From Microbacterium lemovicicum (GTDB taxonomy: Bacteria > Actinomycetota > Actinomycetes > Actinomycetales > Microbacteriaceae): a stretch of DNA of 64,000 nt. A model generated the notes under the pieces. The model saw only the letters and a program-made list of their open reading frames with translations. It had not been told where the DNA came from and did no database searches. A program made the position numbers and the translations under genes. The DNA lies in assembly GCF_003991875.1 (NCBI RefSeq), contig NZ_CP031423.1:2852001-2916000 (forward strand). The letters run 5' to 3'. Of this stretch, positions 37,414 to 44,928 are shown in pieces. Position 1 is the first letter of the stretch. Each line of letters opens with the position of its first letter.

Positions 37414-37626
37414 TCAGATCGAGACGTCGTTCTCGATCTGCTCGGCGAGGTCCTCGACGACCTCCGGGCGGAGGTGCATGCCCGCCTCTTCGAGCCGTTC
37501 GTCCAGCACGTGGCTCACGTCGTCCTCGACGTGGCCGTGGCGGATGTCGTCGCGGACCTCGTCGATCACCTGGTCGACGGCTTCGTCGTCGTCGTTCTCC
37601 GGCCGCTGCTGCTCATCCGTTGCCAT
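37414..37626 (-). CDS. Small acidic helical protein, possibly of the three-helix dimerisation type
   Basis: 70 residues from the ATG at 37626, preceded by GAGAGAGGG. The acidic start (ATDEQQRPENDDDE) leads into predicted helices AVDQVIDEVRDDIRHGHVEDDVSHVLDERLEEAGMHLRPEVVEDLAEQI. It loosely resembles three other small proteins in the window (from 44929, 48776 and 58169) but is the most divergent. Soluble; function unknown. Confidence 0.7.
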   Translation of the reverse strand: MATDEQQRPENDDDEAVDQVIDEVRDDIRHGHVEDDVSHVLDERLEEAGMHLRPEVVEDLAEQIENDVSI

Positions 37627-37713
37627 GATCCGACCCTCTCTCCGGTCGCGCAGATGCGGGATGCCCTTGACGCGCGCCGTCGACGCGGTCCGGGACGACG
37701 AGGGCATCCAGGC

Positions 37714-38322
37714 TCAGGATCCCGCCGGGCGCGCCCTGCGGGCCGCGCGACGCTCCCGCCACGACGGCCGCCCGACCTCGCGCTCGGCGGCCCGGGCGGC
37801 GGCGGCGGCACGGGCCGCGGCATCCCGTCTCTCCCGCCACTCCGTCACGCGCTCCTCGACGTCCACCAGCGGCGTCACGACAGGCGGACCGCCGAGCAGC
37901 TGCCGACGCGCTTCGATCACCCGTCGGTTGAAGTCCTCCAGCGCCTCACGGACGTCGGTCTCGCGGGAGTGCTCGTCCAGGCGGGCGTCGAGGTCGGCGT
38001 ACTCCGTGCGCAGCAGGAGCGCGGGCGGACCGAGACCGGTCAGACCCTCCACCTCGATCTTGCGCTTCAGCCACCAGTCGGGATCGTGCGAGCCGCCGAG
38101 CCCGGCCAGCGGCTTGCCCGCACCTGGGAGATCGTCGAAGTCCCCGCGGCGCACGGCCTGCTGGATCGCGTTCTCGACGTAGGCACTGCGTTCCCGCCAT
38201 GTGGAAGCGGATGCGCGGGATTCCGCGGCGGCCGGCTTCTCGGTCGAGTCCGTCGCCTGCTCCGCACCCCTGGACTCCTGCTCGGCCCGATAGCGGGCCG
38301 CCGCCTCGCGGGGATCAGCCAT
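37714..38322 (-). CDS. DUF1992 (DnaJ-homologue subfamily C28-like) protein
   Basis: 202 residues. The DUF1992 core is WRERSAYVENAIQQAVRRGDFDDLPGAGKPLAGLGG, continuing DPDWWLKRKIEVEGLTGLGPPALLLRTE. The C-terminus is Ala/Arg-rich and probably flexible. GGAGG lies 7 nt before the ATG at 38322. The family is found with and without a J-domain and lacks a settled function in bacteria. Confidence 0.9.
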   Translation of the reverse strand: MADPREAAARYRAEQESRGAEQATDSTEKPAAAESRASASTWRERSAYVENAIQQAVRRGDFDDLPGAGKPLAGLGGSHDPDWWLKRKIEVEGLTGLGPPALLLRTEYADLDARLDEHSRETDVREALEDFNRRVIEARRQLLGGPPVVTPLVDVEERVTEWRERRDAAARAAAAARAAEREVGRPSWRERRAARRARPAGS

Positions 38323-38407
38323 TCCTGCACCTCCGATTCCAGGGTAGAACGGGCGGAAACACCTCCGGGCCGAGCCGGCCGCCGCGTCGCAGGGCCATGA
38401 TCAGGGG

Positions 38408-38749
38408 ATGACCCGTCACTGGACACCCCTCGCCGTCGGCTACGCCGTGCTCGCCGTCGCCGGCTTGGTCGGCACCTGGATCTTCAACGTGCTCTCGGTC
38501 GTGCAGATGTCGAACTTCATCGGAGACCTGGTCTCGAGCGGTCCGGCCGTCTCGTCGATCACCGTCGACCTGTTCGTCGTGGCCGTCGCCGGGAGCATCT
38601 TCATCATCGTCGAGGCGCGCCGGCTGGGCATGCGCCGCGGCTGGCTGTACGTGGTGGCCGCGGGCATCACCGCGTTCGCCTTCGTGTTCCCGCTGTTCCT
38701 CGCGAACCGGCAGCGGAGGCTGACGGCGCTGGCGGCGGAGGCGGTCTGA
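38408..38749 (+). CDS. DUF2834-like membrane protein
   Basis: 113 residues with three hydrophobic segments (LAVGYAVLAVAGLVGTWIF, SITVDLFVVAVAGSIFIIVEA, WLYVVAAGITAFAFVFPLFLA) and the DUF2834-like sequence WIFNVLSVVQMSNFIGDLVSSGPAVSSITVDLF. No Shine-Dalgarno site; the start may be leaderless (CATGAT 6 nt upstream). Function unknown. Confidence 0.85.
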   Translation: MTRHWTPLAVGYAVLAVAGLVGTWIFNVLSVVQMSNFIGDLVSSGPAVSSITVDLFVVAVAGSIFIIVEARRLGMRRGWLYVVAAGITAFAFVFPLFLANRQRRLTALAAEAV

Positions 38750-38770
38750 GCCCGCGCGCCTTGAATCGAC

Positions 38771-38791
38771 GCCGCGGCTCGGGGCCGCGGC
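38771..38791. terminator. Short GC stem-loop between convergent genes
   Basis: GCCGCGG (38771-38777) pairs with CCGCGGC (38785-38791) around a 7-nt loop. It sits between the DUF2834 gene and the convergent SDR gene and could serve as a bidirectional terminator. The right arm is part of a CCGCGGCATCC motif. Confidence 0.45.
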
Positions 38792-38800
38792 ATCCGTCAC

Positions 38801-39628
38801 TCAGATGCCGAGCATCTCCTCGGACCGGTCCCACAGCCGTCGGGCGAGCTCGGAGTCCTCGGCCTGCCGCTTCGGGCGCTTCACCGCCCGGTCGACGAAG
38901 TACTCGCCCGTCGGGTAGTCCACGCCCGGCTGCCCGTCGGCGAGGAAGACGAGTGTGTCGGCGCCGCGCTCGACGGGCACGAGGAAGCGCGCGAAGAGCG
39001 GCGAGGTGTAGATCAGCCGCATCGCCGTGCCGCTCGAGCCCGAGAAGCTCGAGGCGACGACCCCGGGGTGGAACGCGGTGGCGGACAGGCCGACGCCGGA
39101 GAAGCGGCGCTCGAACTCCTTCGTGAAGAGGATCTGCTCGAGCTTGGCGTTGCCGTACGCGCGGCGCGGGTCGTAGCGGCGTGCAGCATCCAGGTCGTCG
39201 ATGTCGAAGCGGCTGAACAGCTTGTTCGCCGCGCTCGAGGTGTTGACCACCGTCCCGCCGGCCGCGAGGAGCGGCTCGTGCAGCAGGTGCGTGAGCAGGA
39301 ACGGCGCGAGGTAGTTCACCTGGAACGTCTGCTCGTGCCCGTCGGTCGTCAGCACCCGCGTCCTGCCGAAGATGCCGCCGGCGTTGTTGGCGAGCACATC
39401 GATCCGCTGATGCCGCTGCCTCAGGTCATCCGCCAGCCGCCGGACCGAGGCGAGGTCGGAGAAGTCCGCGAGGTGCGACTCGGCGTCGAGCTCGCGCGCG
39501 ACGGCGGCGGTCTTGTCGGGCGAGCGGCCCACCAGCACGACCTCATGGCCCAGGCGGGAGAGCTCCCGCGCGGCGGCGGCGCCGATGCCATCGCTGGCAC
39601 CGGTCAGGACGATGGTTCGAGAGGTCAC
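38801..39628 (-). CDS. Short-chain dehydrogenase/reductase, retinol-dehydrogenase-like
   Basis: 275 residues from the GTG at 39628; the open frame upstream lacks domain sequence. Cofactor motif TIVLTGASDGIGAAAARELS, NNAGGIFG, substrate region VNTSSAANKLFS and catalytic YGNAK. The Arg in LVGRSPDK suggests NADP preference. Substrate unknown; it is transcribed alone. Confidence 0.9.
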   Translation of the reverse strand: MTSRTIVLTGASDGIGAAAARELSRLGHEVVLVGRSPDKTAAVARELDAESHLADFSDLASVRRLADDLRQRHQRIDVLANNAGGIFGRTRVLTTDGHEQTFQVNYLAPFLLTHLLHEPLLAAGGTVVNTSSAANKLFSRFDIDDLDAARRYDPRRAYGNAKLEQILFTKEFERRFSGVGLSATAFHPGVVASSFSGSSGTAMRLIYTSPLFARFLVPVERGADTLVFLADGQPGVDYPTGEYFVDRAVKRPKRQAEDSELARRLWDRSEEMLGI

Positions 39629-39888
39629 CGCCTCACTCTCGCACGCCCGAGCGAGGGGTCGGCTGTGGACGGGCGGTCGGGAGGAGATGTGCAGCACGGG
39701 AGGGACGGATGCTGCGGCCCCGCCCTCCGGATCGCCACATCTCCTCCGGTCCCGCACGGGCGGGTGGTGGGTGGGGTGTGTCCCATCCGCCGTCACCGGC
39801 ACCACGGGTCGTGCAGACGTCGGGCTTCGCGGGTGGCCGGGCGGCGAGCGCGGCCCTATCGTGTGGTGAGACGACACGAGGAGGCCCC

Positions 39889-40251
39889 ATGTCCGACGCC
39901 GCGACTTTCATCCATCCCGAGGTTCCGCCCTCTGGCACCGGCTGCGTGGAGTGCGAGGAGCAGGGCAGCTGGTGGCTGCACCTGCGGCGCTGCGCGGACT
40001 GCGGACACATCGGATGCTGCGACGACTCGCTCAACAAGCATGCGACCGCCCACTGGAAGGCCACGGGCCACCGCGTGATCCAGAGCTTCGAGCCGGGCGA
40101 GGACTGGTTCTGGGACTTCGCCACGGAGGAGATGTTCGACGGACCCGAGCTCGCGCCGCCGACCGAGCACCGCGCCTCGCAGGGCGTGCCCGGACCGCGC
40201 GACCGCGTGCCCGGCGACTGGCAGCGTCAGCTCGCCGCGCAAGCACGCTGA
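39889..40251 (+). CDS. UBP-type zinc-finger protein
   Basis: 120 residues; AGGAGG lies 4-5 nt before the ATG. Zinc-binding pattern GCVECEEQGSWWLHLRRCADCGHIGCCDDSLNKHATAHWKATGH, matching the UBP zinc finger of eukaryotic deubiquitinases. Bacterial stand-alone versions are common in actinobacteria; a ubiquitin-independent role is presumed. The 154-bp gap after it holds short repeats and a weak stem-loop (CCGGCG at 40327, CGCCGG at 40337). Confidence 0.9.
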   Translation: MSDAATFIHPEVPPSGTGCVECEEQGSWWLHLRRCADCGHIGCCDDSLNKHATAHWKATGHRVIQSFEPGEDWFWDFATEEMFDGPELAPPTEHRASQGVPGPRDRVPGDWQRQLAAQAR

Positions 40252-40272
40252 CGCGCGAGCGCGCTGACTCGG

Positions 40273-40304
40273 CGACACGCTGACGCGACGACACGCTGAC
40301 GCGA
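40273..40304. repeat. Two tandem 16-bp repeats
   Basis: CGACACGCTGACGCGA occurs twice in exact tandem (40273-40288, 40289-40304), with decayed copies just before. It lies between the convergent zinc-finger and metB genes. No coding potential. Confidence 0.8.
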
Positions 40305-40405
40305 CGTCGCCCCGCGCGGGGCGGGCCCGGCGATAACGCCGGCCGCTCGCGTCGCCGTGCGGGCCTGGCGGACAGCTCCGGCCGTCGTCGGGCGGCGCGC
40401 CCGCG

Positions 40406-41581
40406 TCAGAGCTTCGCGAGCGCTCCGTCGACGTCGGCGAGCAGGTCGTCCACGCTCTCGATGCCGACCGACAGGCGCACGACCTCCTCGGGCACGGCGA
40501 GCGCGGTGCCGCGGACCGACGCATGGGTCATCGCGTCGGGGTAGTTGACGAGCGACTCCACACCGCCGAGCGACTCGGCCAGCTGGAAGAGGCGGGTCGA
40601 CTCCGCGAAGCGACGTGCGGAGGCGGCATCCTCCAGCGCCAGCGACACGATGCCGCCGAAGCGGGTCATCTGGCGCGCGGCCAGCTCGTGCCCGGGGTGC
40701 GAGGCGAGGCCCGGGTAGTAGACGCGCGCGACGCGGCCGGAGCCCTCGAGGTGCTCGGCGATGGCCTGAGCGCTCTCGCTGTGGCGCTGCATGCGCAGCG
40801 GCAGGGTCTTGATGCCGCGCGTCGTCAGCCACGCGTCGAGCGGACCCGACACCGCACCGGCGGCGAACTGAAGGAACCGCGCCCCCTCGGCGACCGTGTC
40901 GTCGTCGAGCACGAGGGCTCCCCCGACGACGTCGGAGTGTCCGCCCAGGTACTTCGTCGTCGAGTGCACGACGACGTCGGCGCCCAGCGAGAGCGGCCGC
41001 TGCAGCGCGGGCGAGGCGAAGGTGTTGTCGACGACGACGAGCGCGCCGACGGCGTGCCCGAGGGCGGCGAGACCCGCGATGTCGGTGATGCGCAGCAGCG
41101 GGTTGCTCGGCGTCTCCACCCACAGGATGCGGGCCGGGCGCTCCTCCAGCGCCGCGGCGACCGCACCGAGGTCGCTCATGTCGACGACGCGGAGCTTCAC
41201 GCCCCACGGTCCGAGCACGCGGGCGATGAGCCGGTAGGTGCCGCCGTAGACGTCGTCGCCGAGCAGCACCTCGTCCCCGGGGGTCAGCACGGAGCGCAGC
41301 AGTGCGTCCTCTGCGGCCAGGCCCGACGCGAACGAGATGCCGTGACGGCCGCCCTCGAGCGCGGCGAGCTGGGTCTCGAGCGCGGTGCGCGTCGGATTGC
41401 CGCTGCGACCGTACTCGTAGCCGCCGCGGAGTCCGCCGATGCCGTCCTGCGCGTAGGTCGTCGAGAAGTGCACGGGCGGGATGACCGCGCCGGTGGTCGG
41501 GTCGAAGGCCTGACCTGCGTGGACGGCGAGGCTCTCGATGCCGCGCGCGGCGCTGTGGGCGCCGGAGGTGTGATCGGTCAT
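40406..41581 (-). CDS. metB: Cystathionine gamma-synthase/lyase family enzyme
   Basis: 391 residues, PLP fold-type I Cys/Met metabolism family. YEYGRSGNPTRTALE, FASGLAAEDA, VDNTFASPALQRPLSLGADVVVHSTTKYLGGH with the Schiff-base Lys210, and SLGGVESLVNYPDAMTHAS. Its ATG overlaps the stop of the upstream cystathionine beta-synthase-like gene. As synthase it would join O-acyl-homoserine and cysteine. As lyase it would finish reverse transsulfuration from cystathionine to cysteine. The pairing favours the lyase or a dual role. Confidence 0.9.
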   Translation of the reverse strand: MTDHTSGAHSAARGIESLAVHAGQAFDPTTGAVIPPVHFSTTYAQDGIGGLRGGYEYGRSGNPTRTALETQLAALEGGRHGISFASGLAAEDALLRSVLTPGDEVLLGDDVYGGTYRLIARVLGPWGVKLRVVDMSDLGAVAAALEERPARILWVETPSNPLLRITDIAGLAALGHAVGALVVVDNTFASPALQRPLSLGADVVVHSTTKYLGGHSDVVGGALVLDDDTVAEGARFLQFAAGAVSGPLDAWLTTRGIKTLPLRMQRHSESAQAIAEHLEGSGRVARVYYPGLASHPGHELAARQMTRFGGIVSLALEDAASARRFAESTRLFQLAESLGGVESLVNYPDAMTHASVRGTALAVPEEVVRLSVGIESVDDLLADVDGALAKL

Positions 41582-42630
41582 GCAGAGGGTCCTTCGGTCG
41601 CGGAGCGGGCAGCAGAGTTGTCGGGGTCGCCGGGGCGGGGGTCGAATCCGGCGGGCAGGAGGGATGCCGCGGGCTCGACCTCGTAGCCGCGATCGGTCAT
41701 CCACCCGTCGTCGAAGATCTTCCGCACGTAGGCGCGGCCGTGGTCGGGCAGGACGACGATCATCACGGCGTCGGCGGGGAGGGTGCGGGCGACACGCAGC
41801 GCGCCCACCACGGCCATGCCGCTGGAGCCGCCGACGAGGAGCCCCTCCTCGCGGGCGAGGCGGCGGGTCATGGCGAAGGACTCGGCGTCGGAGACCCGCT
41901 CGTAGGCGTCGACCACGGTCGGGTCGAACGTCTCGGGCCAGAAGTCCTCGCCGACGCCTTCGACGTCGTAGCCGTGCGCGGGTCCGCCGGAGTAGATCGA
42001 GCCGACCGGCTCCACGCCGATCACGCGGACGGTGCCGTCGGAGATGTCGCGGAGGTAGCGGCCCGTGCCGGTGATGGTGCCGCCCGTGCCGATGCCCGCC
42101 ACCAGGTGGGTCACGCGGCCGTCGGTGTCGTCCCAGATCTCGGGACCTGTGGACTCGTAGTGCCCGCGGGGACCGTTCTGGTTCGCGAACTGGTTCGGCT
42201 TGAACGCCCCGGGGATCTCCCGGACGAGACGGTCGGACACGGAGTAGTACGAGCCGGGATGCTCCGGCGGCACGCTCGTCGCGGTCTCCACGACCTCCGC
42301 GCCGTACGCGCGCAGCACGTCGACCTTGTCGCCCGCGAACTTGTCGGGCACGACGAAGATCATGCGGTAGCCGCGCTGCAGCGCGATGAGCGCAAGCCCG
42401 ACGCCGGTGTTGCCGCTGGTGGGCTCGACGATCGTTCCACCCGGCTGGAGCGCGCCCGAGCGCTCGGCCTCGTCGATGATCGTGCGCGCGATGCGGTCCT
42501 TGGCCGAGCCGCCGGGGTTGAAGTACTCCACCTTCGCCAGCACGGTGGCGGCGATGCCGTCCGTGACGCGGTTCAGGCGGACGAGAGGTGTGCGGCCGAC
42601 GAGATCGGCGACACTCTGCGCGTAACGCAC
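41578..42630 (-). CDS. Cystathionine beta-synthase/cysteine synthase-like PLP enzyme without CBS domains
   Basis: 350 residues, fold-type II. Motifs: VGRTPLVRLNRV, VEYFNPGGSAKDRIA with PLP Lys44, PTSGNTGVGLALIALQRGY, GIGTGGTITGTGRYL and LLVGGSSGMAVVGAL. The downstream VRKIFDDGWM segment is characteristic of cystathionine beta-synthases. The usual C-terminal regulatory CBS pair is missing and replaced by a short Pro/Ala tail. It starts at a GTG with GAAGGA 9 nt upstream, behind a cysteine-rich leader ORF. It probably condenses serine with homocysteine, or makes cysteine from sulfide. Confidence 0.9.
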   Translation of the reverse strand: MRYAQSVADLVGRTPLVRLNRVTDGIAATVLAKVEYFNPGGSAKDRIARTIIDEAERSGALQPGGTIVEPTSGNTGVGLALIALQRGYRMIFVVPDKFAGDKVDVLRAYGAEVVETATSVPPEHPGSYYSVSDRLVREIPGAFKPNQFANQNGPRGHYESTGPEIWDDTDGRVTHLVAGIGTGGTITGTGRYLRDISDGTVRVIGVEPVGSIYSGGPAHGYDVEGVGEDFWPETFDPTVVDAYERVSDAESFAMTRRLAREEGLLVGGSSGMAVVGALRVARTLPADAVMIVVLPDHGRAYVRKIFDDGWMTDRGYEVEPAASLLPAGFDPRPGDPDNSAARSATEGPSA

Positions 42631-42640
42631 GAGATGTTGT

Positions 42641-42702
42641 CCTTCGGAAGGGCCGCGAGCGCGGCGTGCTGGAGGGTCGGCGAAGACGAGCGCGAAGCGC
42701 TC
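42641..42702 (-). promoter_or_regulatory. Candidate attenuator hairpins between leader ORF and its downstream gene
   Basis: On the minus strand after the leader peptide come three hairpins. The first is GAGCGC-TTC-GCGCTC (42688-42702), overlapping the leader stop codon. The second is GCCGC-loop-GCGGC (42652-42665). The third is CCTT-CCG-AAGG (42641-42651), which would pair with the Shine-Dalgarno GAAGGA of the main gene. Ribosome stalling on cysteine codons could change which of these form. Confidence 0.5.
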
Positions 42703-42727
42703 AGCGACAACACAGACAGGTCAGCAC
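42701..42727 (-). CDS. Cysteine-rich leader peptide ORF (MLTCLCCR)
   Basis: GTG CTG ACC TGT CTG TGT TGT CGC TGA, eight codons of which three are Cys. It lies 70 nt before the start of the cystathionine beta-synthase-like gene. TAGAGT ends 7 nt before the GTG, so the transcript is probably leaderless at this ORF. Short leaderless polycysteine ORFs that sense cysteine supply are known upstream of sulfur genes in mycobacteria; this has the same layout. Stalling at scarce Cys-tRNA would expose the downstream start. Confidence 0.75.
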   Translation of the reverse strand: MLTCLCCR

Positions 42728-42734
42728 GGCGACC

Positions 42735-42768
42735 ACTCTAGCCCGAACCGGGCGCTGCCACCCGGTTC
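42735..42768. promoter_or_regulatory. Divergent promoter region with inverted repeat
   Basis: The minus strand carries TAGAGT (42740-42735) as the -10 box of the leader-ORF/transsulfuration transcript. A perfect inverted repeat, GAACCGGG (42745-42752) and CCCGGTTC (42761-42768), covers the -35 position. GAGAAT at 42773-42778 is the probable -10 box of the divergent sufS. The repeat could be an operator controlling both directions. Confidence 0.55.
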
Positions 42769-42786
42769 GCGGGAGAATGGAGGTCT

Positions 42787-44097
42787 ATGACCTCCGCATC
42801 CGCCCTCGCTCCCGATCACGCGTCGCCCGACGGCGGCCGCGGGCCGCGGCATCCGCTCGACGTCGCCCACATCCGTGAGGATTTCGCCTTCGTGGGCGCC
42901 GGCGACCGCATCTACCTCGACTCCGGCGCGACCTCGCAGCGCCCGTCGGCCGTCCTGGACGCCGAGCGCTCGTTCGTCGAGACCTCGTACGCGGCGGTGC
43001 ACCGCGGGTCGAGCGAGGCCACCGGCTCCGCCACGAGCGCCTTCGAAGACGCCCGCGACGACGTCGCGCGCTTCGTCGGCGCGGGCGCGGGCCAGATCGT
43101 CTTCACCGAGAACGCGACGGACGCCCTGAACGTGGTGGCCCTGGGTCTGTCGGATGCCTCGCTCGGCCTCGGCGCCCCCGAGCTCGCCCTGAAGCCCGGC
43201 GACGAGATCCTCCTGACCGAGGCGGAGCACCACGCCAACCTCATCCCCTGGCAGCGGCTCGCCCTGCGCACCGGCGCCGTGCTGCGCTGGGCCGCGGTCG
43301 ACGACGACGGGCTGTGGGGCATCGACGACCTCGCCGCGGCATCCGGGCCCCGCACCCGGGTGATCGCGTTCGGGCACGTCTCGAACGTCACCGGCGCACT
43401 CGCACCCGTCGCTGACGTCGTCGACCTCGCGAAGACGCTCGGCGCGATCACGGTGCTCGACGCGTGCCAATCCGTGCCGCACCGACCGGTCGACCTGGGA
43501 GTGCTCGGAGTGGATCTTGCGGCGTTCTCCGGGCACAAGATGCTCGGCCCCACGGGCATTGGGGTGCTCTACGGGCGGTCGGAGATCCTCGACTCCCTCC
43601 CACCGGCGCGCACCGGCGGATCCACCATCACGACCGTGACGATGGATGCCGCGGAGTTCCTTCCGGCACCGCAGCGCTTCGAGGCGGGCACGCAGCCGGT
43701 GAGCCAGGCCGTCGGACTGGGTGCCGCCGTGCGCTACCTCGAGGGTCTCGGCATGGACGAGGTGCTCGCGCACGAGGACGAGCTGGCGGCCCTGCTCGTC
43801 GAGGCCGTCACCCGCGTGCCCGGCGTGCGGCTGTTCGGGCCGCGCCCCGGCGCCGACCGGGCGGCGATCGTGAGCTTCACGGTCGACGGCGTGCACGCGC
43901 ACGACGTGGGGCAGTTCCTCGACGACCGCGGGATCACGCTGCGCACGGGTCACCACTGCGCGCAGCCGCTCCACCGCCGGCTCGGCGTCGCCGCCACGAC
44001 GCGCGCGAGCGGCTACGTCTACACGACGGCCGACGAGATCGAGCGCTTCGGCGGCGCCCTCGCCGAGGTGCGCGCGTTCTTCGGAGCAGACCGATGA
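42787..44097 (+). CDS. sufS: SufS-type cysteine desulfurase
   Basis: 436 residues. IYLDSGATSQRP, ENATDALNVVALGL, EAEHHANLIPWQ, FGHVSNVTGALAPV, PLP lysine in AAFSGHKMLGPTGIGVL (Lys251) and catalytic Cys391 in RTGHHCAQPLHRR. It removes sulfur from cysteine as a persulfide for Fe-S assembly. GGAGG lies just before the ATG. Its stop overlaps sufU. It is divergent from the transsulfuration genes, tying cysteine supply to Fe-S demand. Confidence 0.96.
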   Translation: MTSASALAPDHASPDGGRGPRHPLDVAHIREDFAFVGAGDRIYLDSGATSQRPSAVLDAERSFVETSYAAVHRGSSEATGSATSAFEDARDDVARFVGAGAGQIVFTENATDALNVVALGLSDASLGLGAPELALKPGDEILLTEAEHHANLIPWQRLALRTGAVLRWAAVDDDGLWGIDDLAAASGPRTRVIAFGHVSNVTGALAPVADVVDLAKTLGAITVLDACQSVPHRPVDLGVLGVDLAAFSGHKMLGPTGIGVLYGRSEILDSLPPARTGGSTITTVTMDAAEFLPAPQRFEAGTQPVSQAVGLGAAVRYLEGLGMDEVLAHEDELAALLVEAVTRVPGVRLFGPRPGADRAAIVSFTVDGVHAHDVGQFLDDRGITLRTGHHCAQPLHRRLGVAATTRASGYVYTTADEIERFGGALAEVRAFFGADR

Positions 44098-44531
44098 GCG
44101 AGCTGGAGGACCTGTACCGCGAGGTCATCCTCGACCACTCGCGACGGCCGATCGGCCGCGGCGACGTGTCGGGTGCCGCCGTCACGCACCACGAGCTCAA
44201 CCCCTCCTGCGGCGACGAGATCACCGTCGGCCTGAGCGTCGACGGCGACCGCATCGCGGGCATCACGTGGGAGGGCCAGGGCTGCAGCATCTCGATGGCG
44301 TCCGCCTCGGTGATGACCTCCCTGCTGGACGGGATGCCGCGGCCCGAGGCGCAGGCCCTGATCGAGGAGTTCCGCACCATGCTGCGTTCGCGCGGCGGCG
44401 GGGCGGAGCCGTCGGAGGAACTGGGCGACGCCGCCGCGTTCCAGGGCGTCGCGCGCTACGTCATGCGGGTCAAGTGCGCCATGCTCGCCTGGGTTGCGCT
44501 GGAGGCGTGCCTGCTGCAGACCGAGGCCTGA
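44094..44531 (+). CDS. sufU: SufU sulfur-transfer/scaffold protein
   Basis: 145 residues. Zinc/sulfur-transfer cysteines in NPSCGDE, GQGCSISMASASVM and VKCAMLAW, with the SufU-specific insertion RSRGGGAEPSEELGDAAAFQGVA before the last motif. It accepts persulfide sulfur from SufS. The ATG overlaps the sufS stop, so the two are translated together. Confidence 0.95.
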   Translation: MSELEDLYREVILDHSRRPIGRGDVSGAAVTHHELNPSCGDEITVGLSVDGDRIAGITWEGQGCSISMASASVMTSLLDGMPRPEAQALIEEFRTMLRSRGGGAEPSEELGDAAAFQGVARYVMRVKCAMLAWVALEACLLQTEA

Positions 44532-44571
44532 CCGGCCCGTCCCCACGTCATCCCGCTCGCCGCTGCGCGTT

Positions 44572-44647
44572 CCCGCGAGACTGCACCCGGCCGGCGAGAC
44601 GTTGGGGTTTCCCCTCCGTCTCGCGCTCCGAGTGCTGTCTCACGGGG
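44572..44647. repeat. 76-bp structured repeat, copy 1
   Basis: Runs from CCCGCGAGACTGCACC to CTGTCTCACGGGG and is identical to copy 2. The ends pair (CCCGCGAGAC with GTCTCACGGG, one G-U). An inner stem GCGAGACG/CGTCTCGC encloses a GGGG-TTT-CCCC hairpin. It resembles a REP-type element. Confidence 0.85.
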
Positions 44648-44715
44648 GACGGGTGCCGGGCGCGGGCGGGACGGCGCGGGGCGGGCGCGGGGCAGGCGCA
44701 GCGCTGGGCCCCGTC

Positions 44716-44791
44716 CCCGCGAGACTGCACCCGGCCGGCGAGACGTTGGGGTTTCCCCTCCGTCTCGCGCTCCGAGTGCTGTCTCACGGGG
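44716..44791. repeat. 76-bp structured repeat, copy 2
   Basis: Exact direct repeat of 44572-44647, offset by 144 bp and in the same orientation, with the same nested stems. Exact identity implies a recent duplication or gene conversion. Confidence 0.85.
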
Positions 44792-44816
44792 AAGGGGTAG
44801 GGGGCGCGGGCGGGAC

Positions 44817-44896
44817 GGGGCAGGCGCGGCGCGGGGCAGGCGCGGCGCTGGGCAGGCGCGGCGCTGGGCAGGCGCGGCGCGGGGCGGGCGCCGCGC
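44817..44896. repeat. 16-bp minisatellite
   Basis: Four units of (G/T)GGGCAGGCGCGGCGC run from 44817 to 44880, followed by a degenerate fifth (44881-44896). The unit length is not a multiple of three and no gene covers it. It is a likely variable-number locus. Confidence 0.85.
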
Positions 44897-44928
44897 GGAG
44901 CGTGCGCGGCGCGGAGTGGGCGAGCGGG

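Larger units (their letters stand above)
44532..44928. other. 397-bp repeat-rich non-coding gap
   Basis: Between sufU and a small minus-strand gene. It contains two identical 76-bp palindromic elements and a 16-bp minisatellite (described separately). Between them is GC-rich filler with related GGCGCGGGGC repeats. No gene is supported; open frames here translate the repeats. Confidence 0.8.

Noticed and set aside
40273..40304. Short tandem repeats considered as a CRISPR remnant
   Set aside because: Two abutting 16-bp units without spacers and no cas genes nearby.
42631..42786. SAM- or other riboswitch upstream of the transsulfuration genes
   Set aside because: No SAM-I/II/IV-like core is recognisable; the Cys-rich leader ORF explains the region better.
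44572..44791. Paired 76-bp repeats considered as insertion-sequence ends or att sites
   Set aside because: They are direct repeats with 68 bp between them, no transposase or integrase lies between or beside them, and each is internally palindromic.
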